In this document: positions 1 through 4,885 of the stretch, in pieces
Layout of the letters: every line of letters starts with the position of its first letter
Numbering within the stretch: position 1 is the stretch's first letter
NCBI GenBank assembly: GCA_016188625.1
Contig: JACPHL010000158.1
Coordinates: 1-5,719, forward strand
DNA length: 5,719 nucleotides
Source: Candidatus Rokuibacteriota bacterium
GTDB lineage: Bacteria; Methylomirabilota; Methylomirabilia; Rokubacteriales; JACPHL01
Direction: 5' to 3'
Position numbers and translations under genes: made by a program
The notes under the pieces: model-generated
Databases searched by the model: none
Told to the model about the DNA's origin: nothing
Seen by the model: only the letters and a program-made list of their open reading frames with translations

Positions 1-106
1 CTCGGAGGGGGGCGCTGCCCCCCTCCGAAGCTCCCCCCCGGGGCTGCGCGGGCCAAGCCCGCGCTCGGAGCGAACCACCCAGTCTGCGAGCCGAGGGTCC
101 TGAGCG
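1..106 (+). repeat. Left copy of a ~106-bp intergenic direct repeat with two hairpins
   Basis: This segment aligns in the same orientation with 5560-5665 at a constant offset of 5559 bases, apart from two compensating 1-base shifts in the first 45 bases. Positions 45-72 are identical in both copies, and 55 of the 62 positions 45-106 match. It can form two hairpins. The first pairs 2-13 with 17-28 around the loop GCT (12 bp). The second pairs 46-53 with 57-64 around CAA (8 bp). It lies beyond the 3' end of the leftward operon, and by analogy with the right copy a rightward gene may end just before base 1. The remaining gap, 107-165, shows no gene or convincing signal. Known repeat family: none recognised. 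A two-way terminator or REP-like role is inferred. Confidence 0.8.
2..28. terminator. GC hairpin in left repeat, possible two-way terminator
   Basis: A perfect 12-bp stem pairs TCGGAGGGGGGC with GCCCCCCTCCGA around a 3-base loop. No T-run follows on either strand, so it is not a textbook intrinsic terminator. Its place downstream of the leftward operon, and the presence of the same structure after the rightward operon, make a transcript-end function (termination or 3'-end stabilisation) likely but unproven. Confidence 0.4.
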
Positions 107-165
107 GGAGTGTACAGCGTTACTCGGGCGGACGCCTAGGCCGGCTCCGGGCGGGTGCGAGCGGC

Positions 166-477
166 CTACTCCAGGTAGGTGGCCAGGTCGGGGATCGCCG
201 GGGCGAGCTGCGGCAGGGGCTGCATGACGGCGGTGTCGCGCTTCGGGGCGTAGCCGGGCGGATAGGTCCCGCCCAGCACCTTCGCCTCGAGCAGTTCCCT
301 CGACGAGCCCTTGATCGCGGGCCCGACCGTGCCCTCCCGGGTCGGGTCCAGGTTGTGGCAGGCGATGCACTGCGCGAGGTACACCTGCTGACCGCGGGCC
401 GCCGGGCCGTCCGCCCCGCCGCAGCCCGCCGCCGCCAGCGCGAGCGCGCACACCCACAGGGCGTCGCGTCGAGCCAC
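166..477 (-). CDS. Small monohaem cytochrome c, predicted lipoprotein (103 aa)
   Basis: The protein begins with a short basic N-terminus, a hydrophobic stretch (residues 7-18) and a lipobox-like Ala-Ala-Gly-Cys ending at Cys19. The mature protein (about 85 aa) is therefore probably lipid-anchored outside the cytoplasmic membrane. The haem site is CIACH (Cys37, Cys40, His41). VGPAIKG at 51-57 matches the conserved Gly-Pro turn of class I cytochromes c, and Met85 (AVMQP) is the likely distal haem ligand. The family carries single electrons between periplasmic partners; the partner here is unknown. The start is GTG at 477-475, chosen because it gives an intact signal peptide and overlaps the preceding TAG stop by one base (TAGTG). 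I see no good Shine-Dalgarno, so translation is probably coupled to the DUF3501 gene. The longer frame reading upstream to 714 is antisense-like composition, not signal sequence. It is the last gene of the operon. Confidence 0.85.
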   Translation of the reverse strand: MARRDALWVCALALAAAGCGGADGPAARGQQVYLAQCIACHNLDPTREGTVGPAIKGSSRELLEAKVLGGTYPPGYAPKRDTAVMQPLPQLAPAIPDLATYLE

Positions 478-1064
478 TAGGCCCCGAGGTCCTGAAGGAG
501 CGAGGCCTTCACCTCGTCCGGGATCCGAACCCGGGCCCGGGCGCCCGGATGATCCGCCACGAGGAAGGCATCGTCCTCGCGGAAGCCCCGGATCTCGGCC
601 GGGCCGAAGCGGAACCTCACGAAGTGGACGGCGCTGAGCTTGCCGCGCTCCTCGTCCGAGTGCCCGGCCTCGAAGATCCCCGGGATCACGTGCGCCCCGC
701 CGATCTCGATCCACACGCGCTCGCCGACGTCGATCCCCATCAGCCGATCCAGGGTCTCCTTGATGAGGGCAGGGTCCTCGATCTCGATGAACAGGGTGGC
801 GGACAGCTCCCCCTCGCCGGGGATCAGGTCGTTGTAGACGTCGATCTCGTCCCGGACCCTGGCCTCCTCCACGATGCGCTCCGCCCGCAGCATCTCCTGG
901 ATCTGGAAGAGCACCGTCTCCCGGTTCTCGAAGAGGAAGGAGAGGTGGTCGCCCACCTGGACCCGGCGCCGGCGCTTGAGGTCGATGATCCGGCGCCGGT
1001 AACCCTCCCGCATCCGCTCGTACTCGATGAGGGGCGCGACCTCGGCGAACTCGATCTTCCGCAT
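477..1064 (-). CDS. DUF3501 family protein (195 aa)
   Basis: Recognised as DUF3501 from family-like blocks: SFLFENRETVLFQIQEMLRA at 42-61, then an acidic segment with DVYNDLIPGEGELSATLFIE around 75-94. It has no cysteine, no signal peptide and no membrane segment, so it is a soluble cytoplasmic protein unlikely to carry an Fe-S cluster itself. Its biochemical role is not known to me. The family recurs beside rubrerythrin and CCG-type Fe-S proteins, which is the arrangement here, so a role as assembly or partner subunit of the Fe-S protein is a reasonable inference. The ATG at 1064-1062 overlaps the Fe-S gene's TGA by one base (TGATG). A GAGGAGG Shine-Dalgarno lies four bases upstream inside that gene, which fixes the start. 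The stop codon shares its last base with the GTG of the cytochrome gene. Confidence 0.88.
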   Translation of the reverse strand: MRKIEFAEVAPLIEYERMREGYRRRIIDLKRRRRVQVGDHLSFLFENRETVLFQIQEMLRAERIVEEARVRDEIDVYNDLIPGEGELSATLFIEIEDPALIKETLDRLMGIDVGERVWIEIGGAHVIPGIFEAGHSDEERGKLSAVHFVRFRFGPAEIRGFREDDAFLVADHPGARARVRIPDEVKASLLQDLGA

Positions 1065-2326
1065 CAGGCCTCCTCGATCCCGTACGCCCGCGCCAGGAGT
1101 TGGACCGGGTGGAGGGGGCGAGACCCCAGGCCCTGGGCGATCTGGAGCGCCGAGAGCGGGCAGTCGGTGGCGATCTGGTCGGCCCGGGCCTCGCGGAGCT
1201 CGCGGAGGAGCGGCTCGGCGACCCGGAGCGACAACCCGTAGAATTCCCGCTTCATCCCCCAGGTCCCGTCCATCCCCGAGCAGCGCTCGACGAGCCCGAC
1301 CCGCGCCCCCGGGATCAGGGCGAGGGCGTCCCGCGACTTGAACCCGATGTTCTGCGCCCGCAGGTGACAGGGGATCTGGTAGGCGATCCGGCCGATCCCG
1401 GCCTGGAAGGCCATGTCCAGCCGGCCCGCCTCGTGGCGCCGCATCAGGTACTCCATCAGGTCGAAGGTCCGCGCCGCGACCACCCGGGCCTCCGGCGAGC
1501 CGTGGAGCCAGGGGTACTCCTGCTTGAGGACGTAGCTGCAGGTCGGGCCCGGGACCACGATGTCCACCCCCGCCTCGGCCAGGGGCGCCAGGCTCCGGAG
1601 GTTGGCCTCCATCTTCGCGAGGGCCGCGTCGATGTCGCCGCCGTCGAGCCACGGCATCCCGCAGCAGCGCTGGGGCGGCAGCTCGACCGCGAGGCCGTTC
1701 CGCTCCAGGACCGCCACGGCGGCCTTACCGACTGCCGGGTCGTGGTACTCCACCGAGCAGGTGGCGAACAGGGCCACCCGCTCCCCGCCGGTCGCGCCGG
1801 AGCGCCGCCGGGCGAACCAGCGCGAGAAGGGCTCCCGAGCGAAGGGGGGGAGCTGGCGGTCTCGGTGGATCCCCACCACCCGCTCCAGGAAGAGCCGGTG
1901 CGGGCGGAAGGTGTTGGCCCAGGTCGAGAGCGGCGCGGTCAGGGTCCCGAGCCGCCCCAGCCGGTCCGGGTCGCCGAGGAGCCGGTCCTGGCGCGTCACC
2001 CCCTCGCGGCGGGCCCGGACGGCCCTGGCCCGGAGCATCACCCGCGGGAAGTCGAGGTCGAAGCGGTGGGGCGGGGTGTAGGGGCAGTGGTTGAAGCAGA
2101 GCTTGCACTGGTAGCAGAGCTCCTCCACGCGCCGGAGGTCGCCGGTGGGGAGCCGCTCGGCCTCCCCATCCACCGCCTCCTGATCGAGGCCGGCGAAGAG
2201 GTGGGCGAAGGAGGGGCAGAGGTTGAAGCAGCGGCGGCAGCCGGTGCAGATGTCGAAGATCCGCCGCTCCTCCCGCTCGAGGGCGGCCTGATCCCAGAAC
2301 CCGGACGCGCGGATGTCTAGTGTCAT
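1064..2326 (-). CDS. GlpC/HdrD-like Fe-S oxidoreductase with two [4Fe-4S] motifs and CCG domains (420 aa)
   Basis: The N-terminal half has two bacterial-ferredoxin-type motifs, Cys27/30/33/37 ([12 protein letters not shown]) and Cys71/74/77/81 ([12 protein letters not shown]), each of the CxxCxxCxxxCP form that binds [4Fe-4S]. The C-terminal half has two CCG-type modules as in heterodisulfide reductase HdrD and glycerol-3-phosphate dehydrogenase GlpC. The first has Cys190, Cys221-Cys222-Gly and Cys263. The second has Cys320, Cys349-Ser-Gly and Cys389. The second CCG therefore has Ser350 in place of the second Cys, so that site may bind its cluster differently or not at all. There is no signal peptide or membrane span, so it is cytoplasmic or membrane-peripheral. 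Family members pass electrons between a flavoprotein or quinone and a partner; the substrate here is unknown. It lies behind the rubrerythrin gene across a terminator-like hairpin. No clear Shine-Dalgarno precedes the ATG at 2326. Confidence 0.87.
   Translation of the reverse strand: MTLDIRASGFWDQAALEREERRIFDICTGCRRCFNLCPSFAHLFAGLDQEAVDGEAERLPTGDLRRVEELCYQCKLCFNHCPYTPPHRFDLDFPRVMLRARAVRARREGVTRQDRLLGDPDRLGRLGTLTAPLSTWANTFRPHRLFLERVVGIHRDRQLPPFAREPFSRWFARRRSGATGGERVALFATCSVEYHDPAVGKAAVAVLERNGLAVELPPQRCCGMPWLDGGDIDAALAKMEANLRSLAPLAEAGVDIVVPGPTCSYVLKQEYPWLHGSPEARVVAARTFDLMEYLMRRHEAGRLDMAFQAGIGRIAYQIPCHLRAQNIGFKSRDALALIPGARVGLVERCSGMDGTWGMKREFYGLSLRVAEPLLRELREARADQIATDCPLSALQIAQGLGSRPLHPVQLLARAYGIEEA
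1069..1075 (-). promoter_or_regulatory. Ribosome binding site for the DUF3501 gene
   Basis: GAGGAGG on the minus strand lies within the last codons of the Fe-S protein gene, four bases before the ATG at 1064. The spacing is short but usable. It supports independent as well as coupled initiation of DUF3501 despite the 1-bp gene overlap. Confidence 0.6.
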
Positions 2327-2348
2327 GACGCTGGAGACCCTTGGGAGG

Positions 2349-2383
2349 GAAACAACGGGGCCGGACCAGTGATCCGGCCCCGT
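2349..2383 (-). terminator. Rho-independent terminator/attenuator after rubrerythrin
   Basis: Bases 2355-2365 pair perfectly with 2373-2383 (11 bp, mostly G-C: CGGGGCCGGA against TCCGGCCCCG plus an outer A-T) around a 7-base loop. In the minus direction the stem is followed by TGTTTCCC, a short T-rich tail. It starts 15 bases past the rubrerythrin stop and ends 28 bases before the Fe-S gene's ATG. I see no separate promoter in that space, so partial read-through is the likely way the downstream genes are expressed. Confidence 0.75.
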
Positions 2384-2398
2384 CGCGCCCCGCTGGTG

Positions 2399-2845
2399 CT
2401 AGATCGCCTCGGCTGGCTCCTTGCCCTGGACGTTCTGCAGCCCCTTGTTGAACCGGCCGGCGTGGGACTTCTCCGCCTTCGCCAGCGTCTCGAACCACTC
2501 GGCCAGCTCGGAGAACCCCTCCTCCCTGGCCGTCTTGGCCATGCCCGGGTACATCTGGGTGTACTCGTAAGTCTCGCCTTCTACCGCCGACTTGAGGTTC
2601 AGCTCGGTCTTGCCGAAGGGGACGTCGGTCACCGGGTCCCCCACCTCCTTGAGGTAGTCGAGGTGCCCGAAGGCGTGACCGGTCTCGGCCTCGGCCGTGT
2701 CGCGGAAGAGCCCGCCCATGTCGGGGTACCCCTCGATGTCCGCCACCCGGGCGAAATACATGTAGCGACGGTTGGCCTGCGACTCCCCTGCGAAGGCGTT
2801 CTTCAGGTTCTCCAGGCTCTTGGTCCCTTTGAGGCTCTTGGCCAT
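2399..2845 (-). CDS. rbr: Rubrerythrin-family diiron protein without rubredoxin domain (148 aa)
   Basis: A ferritin-like four-helix protein with rubrerythrin diiron motifs in order: GESQANRRY (Glu21), [10 protein letters not shown] (Glu54, His57), GETYEY (Glu91, Glu94) and KAEKSH (Glu125, His128). Classical rubrerythrins use such residues to reduce hydrogen peroxide to water in the cytoplasm, fed by electrons from a C-terminal rubredoxin FeS4 domain. Here the protein ends soon after the fourth helix, at residue 148, and contains no cysteine at all, so that domain is absent and an outside electron donor is required. The Fe-S protein downstream is the obvious local candidate, by inference. The ATG at 2845-2843 has a strong AAAGGAGGA eight bases upstream. 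Only 37 bases separate it from the regulator's stop, so it is probably co-transcribed with it. A terminator-like hairpin follows. Confidence 0.93.
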   Translation of the reverse strand: MAKSLKGTKSLENLKNAFAGESQANRRYMYFARVADIEGYPDMGGLFRDTAEAETGHAFGHLDYLKEVGDPVTDVPFGKTELNLKSAVEGETYEYTQMYPGMAKTAREEGFSELAEWFETLAKAEKSHAGRFNKGLQNVQGKEPAEAI

Positions 2846-2853
2846 GCGTGCAC

Positions 2854-2862
2854 TCCTCCTTT
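2854..2862 (-). promoter_or_regulatory. Strong Shine-Dalgarno of rubrerythrin
   Basis: AAAGGAGGA on the minus strand, eight bases before the ATG at 2845, is the strongest ribosome binding site in the window. It decides the start against the longer upstream-extended frame. With the terminator behind the gene, it suggests high rubrerythrin output. Confidence 0.85.
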
Positions 2863-2882
2863 CGGTTGAGCGTGAGTGAGGG

Positions 2883-3386
2883 TTAGCCCCGGGAGGCGCC
2901 CCTCGCCGGTCCCCGGGGGCGAGCCGTCCGGGGTCGGGCGCCCCTCCCGAGACAGTCGGTACAGTAGCCGAGGAACTCGATCCGATGACCCAGGACCTTG
3001 AACCGGCGCCCCAGCCGCCGGGGGGTCCTCGGGCGCCGCGTGGACTCGTCGGCGATGTCGATGATGGTCCTGCACCCGAGGCACACGGCGTGGTCGTGCC
3101 GCTCCTGGTTCGGCTCGTAGCGGGCCGCCACGTCGCCGATCCCCACCTCGGAGATCTCACCGACCCGCTTCAGGGCCTCCAGGGTCTGGTAGATCGTGTT
3201 GCGGGAGATCATCGGCACCCGCCCCCGAACCTCCCGGTAGAGCTCCTCGGCGGTGGGGTGCGAGCGGCTCGCCCTGAGGGCCCGGAAGACGGCCAGGCGC
3301 TGGGGGGTCAGCTTGAGACCGGCCCGCCTGAGGCGCTCGGCCAACGGGTCCAGGGGAGCGATCGTCTCGTGCCCTTTCGGTAGCAT
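2883..3386 (-). CDS. perR: PerR-like Fur-family transcriptional regulator (167 aa)
   Basis: A winged-helix DNA-binding domain covers about residues 15-83 (LTPQRLAVF at 26-34, HPTAEELY at 43-50, recognition helix SRNTIYQTLEAL at 61-72), followed by the Fur dimer domain. Cys102-x-x-Cys105 and Cys142-x-x-Cys145 form the structural Zn(Cys)4 site. By alignment from memory with Bacillus PerR, the regulatory metal ligands are His43, Glu91, His97, His99 and Asp110. Asp at the last position is the residue associated with peroxide sensing rather than iron sensing (Fur has Glu), while Glu91 is Fur-like. With a rubrerythrin next door, a peroxide-responsive repressor is the best call. Odd features are a basic Arg/Pro-rich stretch at 117-128, where homologues have a helix, and an Arg/Gly/Pro tail at 147-167. 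The ATG at 3386 abuts its own promoter and operator, so autoregulation and a leaderless mRNA are likely. Confidence 0.88.
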   Translation of the reverse strand: MLPKGHETIAPLDPLAERLRRAGLKLTPQRLAVFRALRASRSHPTAEELYREVRGRVPMISRNTIYQTLEALKRVGEISEVGIGDVAARYEPNQERHDHAVCLGCRTIIDIADESTRRPRTPRRLGRRFKVLGHRIEFLGYCTDCLGRGARPRTARPRGPARGASRG

Positions 3387-3410
3387 TAGGAATCAATCCT
3401 AATCAGGATT
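3385..3410. promoter_or_regulatory. Putative PerR/Fur operator (overlapping AT-rich dyads)
   Basis: Two overlapping inverted repeats stand out in an otherwise GC-rich region. ATTAGGA (3385-3391) faces TCCTAAT (3397-3403) across 5 bases. AATCC (3395-3399) faces GGATT (3406-3410) across 6 bases. Together they make three alternating AGGATT-type half-sites. They cover the -10 element and the start codon of the regulator gene, an ideal place for repression. The motif is not the classical Fur box or the Bacillus PerR box, so assignment to this regulator rests on position and symmetry. No similar site is visible before the rubrerythrin gene. Confidence 0.7.
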
Positions 3411-3424
3411 TTGTCCCGTGTCAA
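3396..3424 (-). promoter_or_regulatory. Promoter of the perR-rbr operon
   Basis: On the minus strand a perfect -35 TTGACA (3424-3419), a 17-base spacer and a -10 TAGGAT (3401-3396, 4 of 6 to consensus) match a housekeeping sigma promoter. The expected transcription start, about 3389-3386, coincides with the ATG at 3386, so the mRNA would be leaderless or nearly so. The AGGA within the -10 lies 10 bases before the ATG and could serve as a ribosome site only if transcription started further upstream. Confidence 0.7.
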
Positions 3425-3467
3425 CCCCTTTTCTTGGCCGGCCCGGGCCGATGCCTCCCGGCTCACG

Positions 3468-3497
3468 TTGAGGGCCCGCGGCAGGCGGGGGTATAAT
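3468..3497 (+). promoter_or_regulatory. Promoter of the MBL-DUF554 operon
   Basis: TTGAGG (3468-3473, 4 of 6 to the -35 consensus), an 18-base spacer and a perfect TATAAT (3492-3497) precede the ATG at 3506. Only 8 bases lie between the -10 and the ATG, and they contain no Shine-Dalgarno, so transcription probably begins at or next to the A of the start codon. The operator at 3385-3410 is about 60 bases upstream of the -35, so direct repression from it is not expected. Confidence 0.75.
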
Positions 3498-3505
3498 GTT
3501 CCGCC

Positions 3506-4885
3506 ATGCGCGTGACCCTGATCGGCCACGCCTCCCTCCTCATCGAGACGGCGGGGGGCACGGTCCTCACGGATCCGGTCTTCTTCGACCCCTTCGAGGG
3601 CGGGGCGGTGACCTCCTGCCCCGAGCGGGAGGTGGACCCCGGGAAGCTCCCCGAGGTGGACTACCTGGTCGTCTCCCATCGTCACGCGGACCATTTCGAC
3701 ATCCCGTCCCTGGCGCGCGTCCCCCGGGGCTGCCAGGTGCTCTGCCCGCGGGATCCCCTCATCCTGTACGCCCTGGACCGGCTCGGCTTCGGCCGGGTCA
3801 CCCCGGTGGACCCGATGCGCCCGCTCCCCGCCTTCGACCTCCAGCTCTTCCCCACCCGCTCCGAGGAGCCGACCGTGCGGGAGTTCGGGCTCGTCGTCGC
3901 CGACGGGTCGGGGACGCTCTGGAACCAGGTGGACACCGTGCTCTCCCTCGCCACGATCCAGGCGACCGTCGCCCGCTTCGGGGCCATCGACGCCCACATC
4001 GCCCGTTACGCCAGCCAGAACTTCGACTTCTTCGAGGGGCGGGCCGCGGGCTTCCCCTACGAGGAGCACCAGCGGAACCTCGAGACCGTCCTCGCCGTCC
4101 GGCCGCGGGTGGCGGTCCCGGGCTCGGCCGGGTTCAGGTTCGCCGCCCCGCACGGCTGGCTGAACCGTTACCTCTTCCCGGTCTCCTCGGAGCGGTTCGC
4201 CGCCGACCTCGCCGGGCTCGAGCCGGCGATCCGTCCCCTCCTCATGAGGCCGGGGGACGCGCTCGATATCGAGCGCGGCGAGGTCCATCACTCCCAGGGG
4301 GCCTCACCCTTCTGCCGGACGGTGCGGGATGACACCGAGGCGATCCGCTTCGACCCGACTGCCCCCATCCCGCCCCTCGAGGACCCGAACCCCGACGGCT
4401 ACCCGGAGGCCGAGATGGAGCGGGTGATCGGCGGGTTCCTGGAGCGCCTCCACGGCTACGCGGTCGCGCAGGCCGACCGGCGTCTGACCCTGCCCGACCG
4501 CTACCGGCGCGCCCGGGCGCTCTACGAGCTCGAGGTCATCTTCCCGGCCGGGCGTCGCCGCTGGCAGCTCGACTTCCGCGCCGACCCCCCGCGCCTCGAC
4601 CCGGACGGGACGGCTGAGGCCCACGTGGTCCACCGGATCGCCGCCTCCGCCCTCACCGGCTGGGTCCTCCGCCGCCGGGGGTACCTCTACACCCGCGCCT
4701 ACTCCCGGCGGTCCTCCACCCTCTACCGGGTCTACGGCGACGAGGCGGGCGTGGAGGTCCGGCCGGTGACCCTGCCGGACCTGGCCATTCACTACCTCCT
4801 GAACGTCGCCGAGGACGCCGCCGACGCGGCCCGCCGGCGGATCGACCTCGAGATCGAGGCCTGCCCCGGGGCGGGGCAGTCATGA
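3506..4885 (+). CDS. Two-domain metallo-beta-lactamase-fold hydrolase-like protein (459 aa)
   Basis: The N-terminal domain (about 1-260) is an MBL fold of the UlaG/COG2220 and CMP-Neu5Ac-hydroxylase-like type. It opens with LIGHASLLI (His8), then TDPVF, then the metal motif HRHADH (His58, His60, Asp62, His63), LWNQVDT (Asp143) and PGSAGFRF at 205-212. I cannot find the usual metal-binding His in the strand segment LFPTRSEE near 114-121, so the metal site may be unusual. The C-terminal part (about 300-450) is a separate alpha/beta region (LYELEVIFPAGRRRWQLDF at 339-357, then an Arg/Tyr-rich stretch to about 410) that I do not recognise; an SCP2-like fold is only a guess. It is soluble, with no signal peptide. 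Its substrate is unknown. The start at 3506 directly follows a TATAAT promoter, with no ribosome site. The ATGA overlap with the DUF554 gene shows an operon. Confidence 0.8.
   Translation: MRVTLIGHASLLIETAGGTVLTDPVFFDPFEGGAVTSCPEREVDPGKLPEVDYLVVSHRHADHFDIPSLARVPRGCQVLCPRDPLILYALDRLGFGRVTPVDPMRPLPAFDLQLFPTRSEEPTVREFGLVVADGSGTLWNQVDTVLSLATIQATVARFGAIDAHIARYASQNFDFFEGRAAGFPYEEHQRNLETVLAVRPRVAVPGSAGFRFAAPHGWLNRYLFPVSSERFAADLAGLEPAIRPLLMRPGDALDIERGEVHHSQGASPFCRTVRDDTEAIRFDPTAPIPPLEDPNPDGYPEAEMERVIGGFLERLHGYAVAQADRRLTLPDRYRRARALYELEVIFPAGRRRWQLDFRADPPRLDPDGTAEAHVVHRIAASALTGWVLRRRGYLYTRAYSRRSSTLYRVYGDEAGVEVRPVTLPDLAIHYLLNVAEDAADAARRRIDLEIEACPGAGQS
4861..4879 (+). promoter_or_regulatory. Hairpin just before the DUF554 start, possible coupling element
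   Basis: CTGCCCC (4861-4867) pairs perfectly with GGGGCAG (4873-4879) around GGGGC, ending two bases before the ATG at 4882. The only G-rich ribosome-site candidate for DUF554 lies in the loop and 3' arm, so it would be hidden unless ribosomes finishing the upstream gene open the stem. Such translational coupling is inferred. In DNA this GC-rich, short stems occur by chance quite often. Confidence 0.4.

Noticed and set aside
549-1241. Plus-strand open frame of 230 codons opposite DUF3501
   Set aside because: It is the mirror of the DUF3501 codons in a GC-rich genome, crosses a gene junction and has no recognisable domain.
477-1652. Extension of the DUF3501 frame upstream to 1652 and of the cytochrome frame upstream to 714
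   Set aside because: The added N-terminal sequence is Arg/Pro/Gly-rich out-of-frame translation of the neighbouring gene. The chosen starts have a Shine-Dalgarno (DUF3501) or a signal peptide (cytochrome) and exact 1-bp overlaps.
1100-2320. Long plus-strand open frame (406 codons) opposite the Fe-S protein gene
   Set aside because: It is an antisense shadow: composition is Pro/Arg/Glu/Gly-rich without family motifs, while the minus strand encodes clear CxxCxxCxxxCP motifs.
2902-2923. Inverted repeat CTCGCC/GGCGAG near the end of the regulator gene, as a terminator
   Set aside because: It is only 6 bp with a 10-base loop, lies inside the coding region and has no T-run; expected by chance at this GC content.
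2883-3386. Compensated frameshift in the regulator at residues 117-128
   Set aside because: The alternative frames through this stretch do not give a better match to the Fur-family helix, and third-position G/C bias is kept in the annotated frame.
3386-4291. Minus-strand open frame of 301 codons opposite the MBL gene
   Set aside because: The plus strand has a promoter, an MBL metal motif and operon overlap; the minus frame is low-complexity Gly/Glu/Arg sequence.
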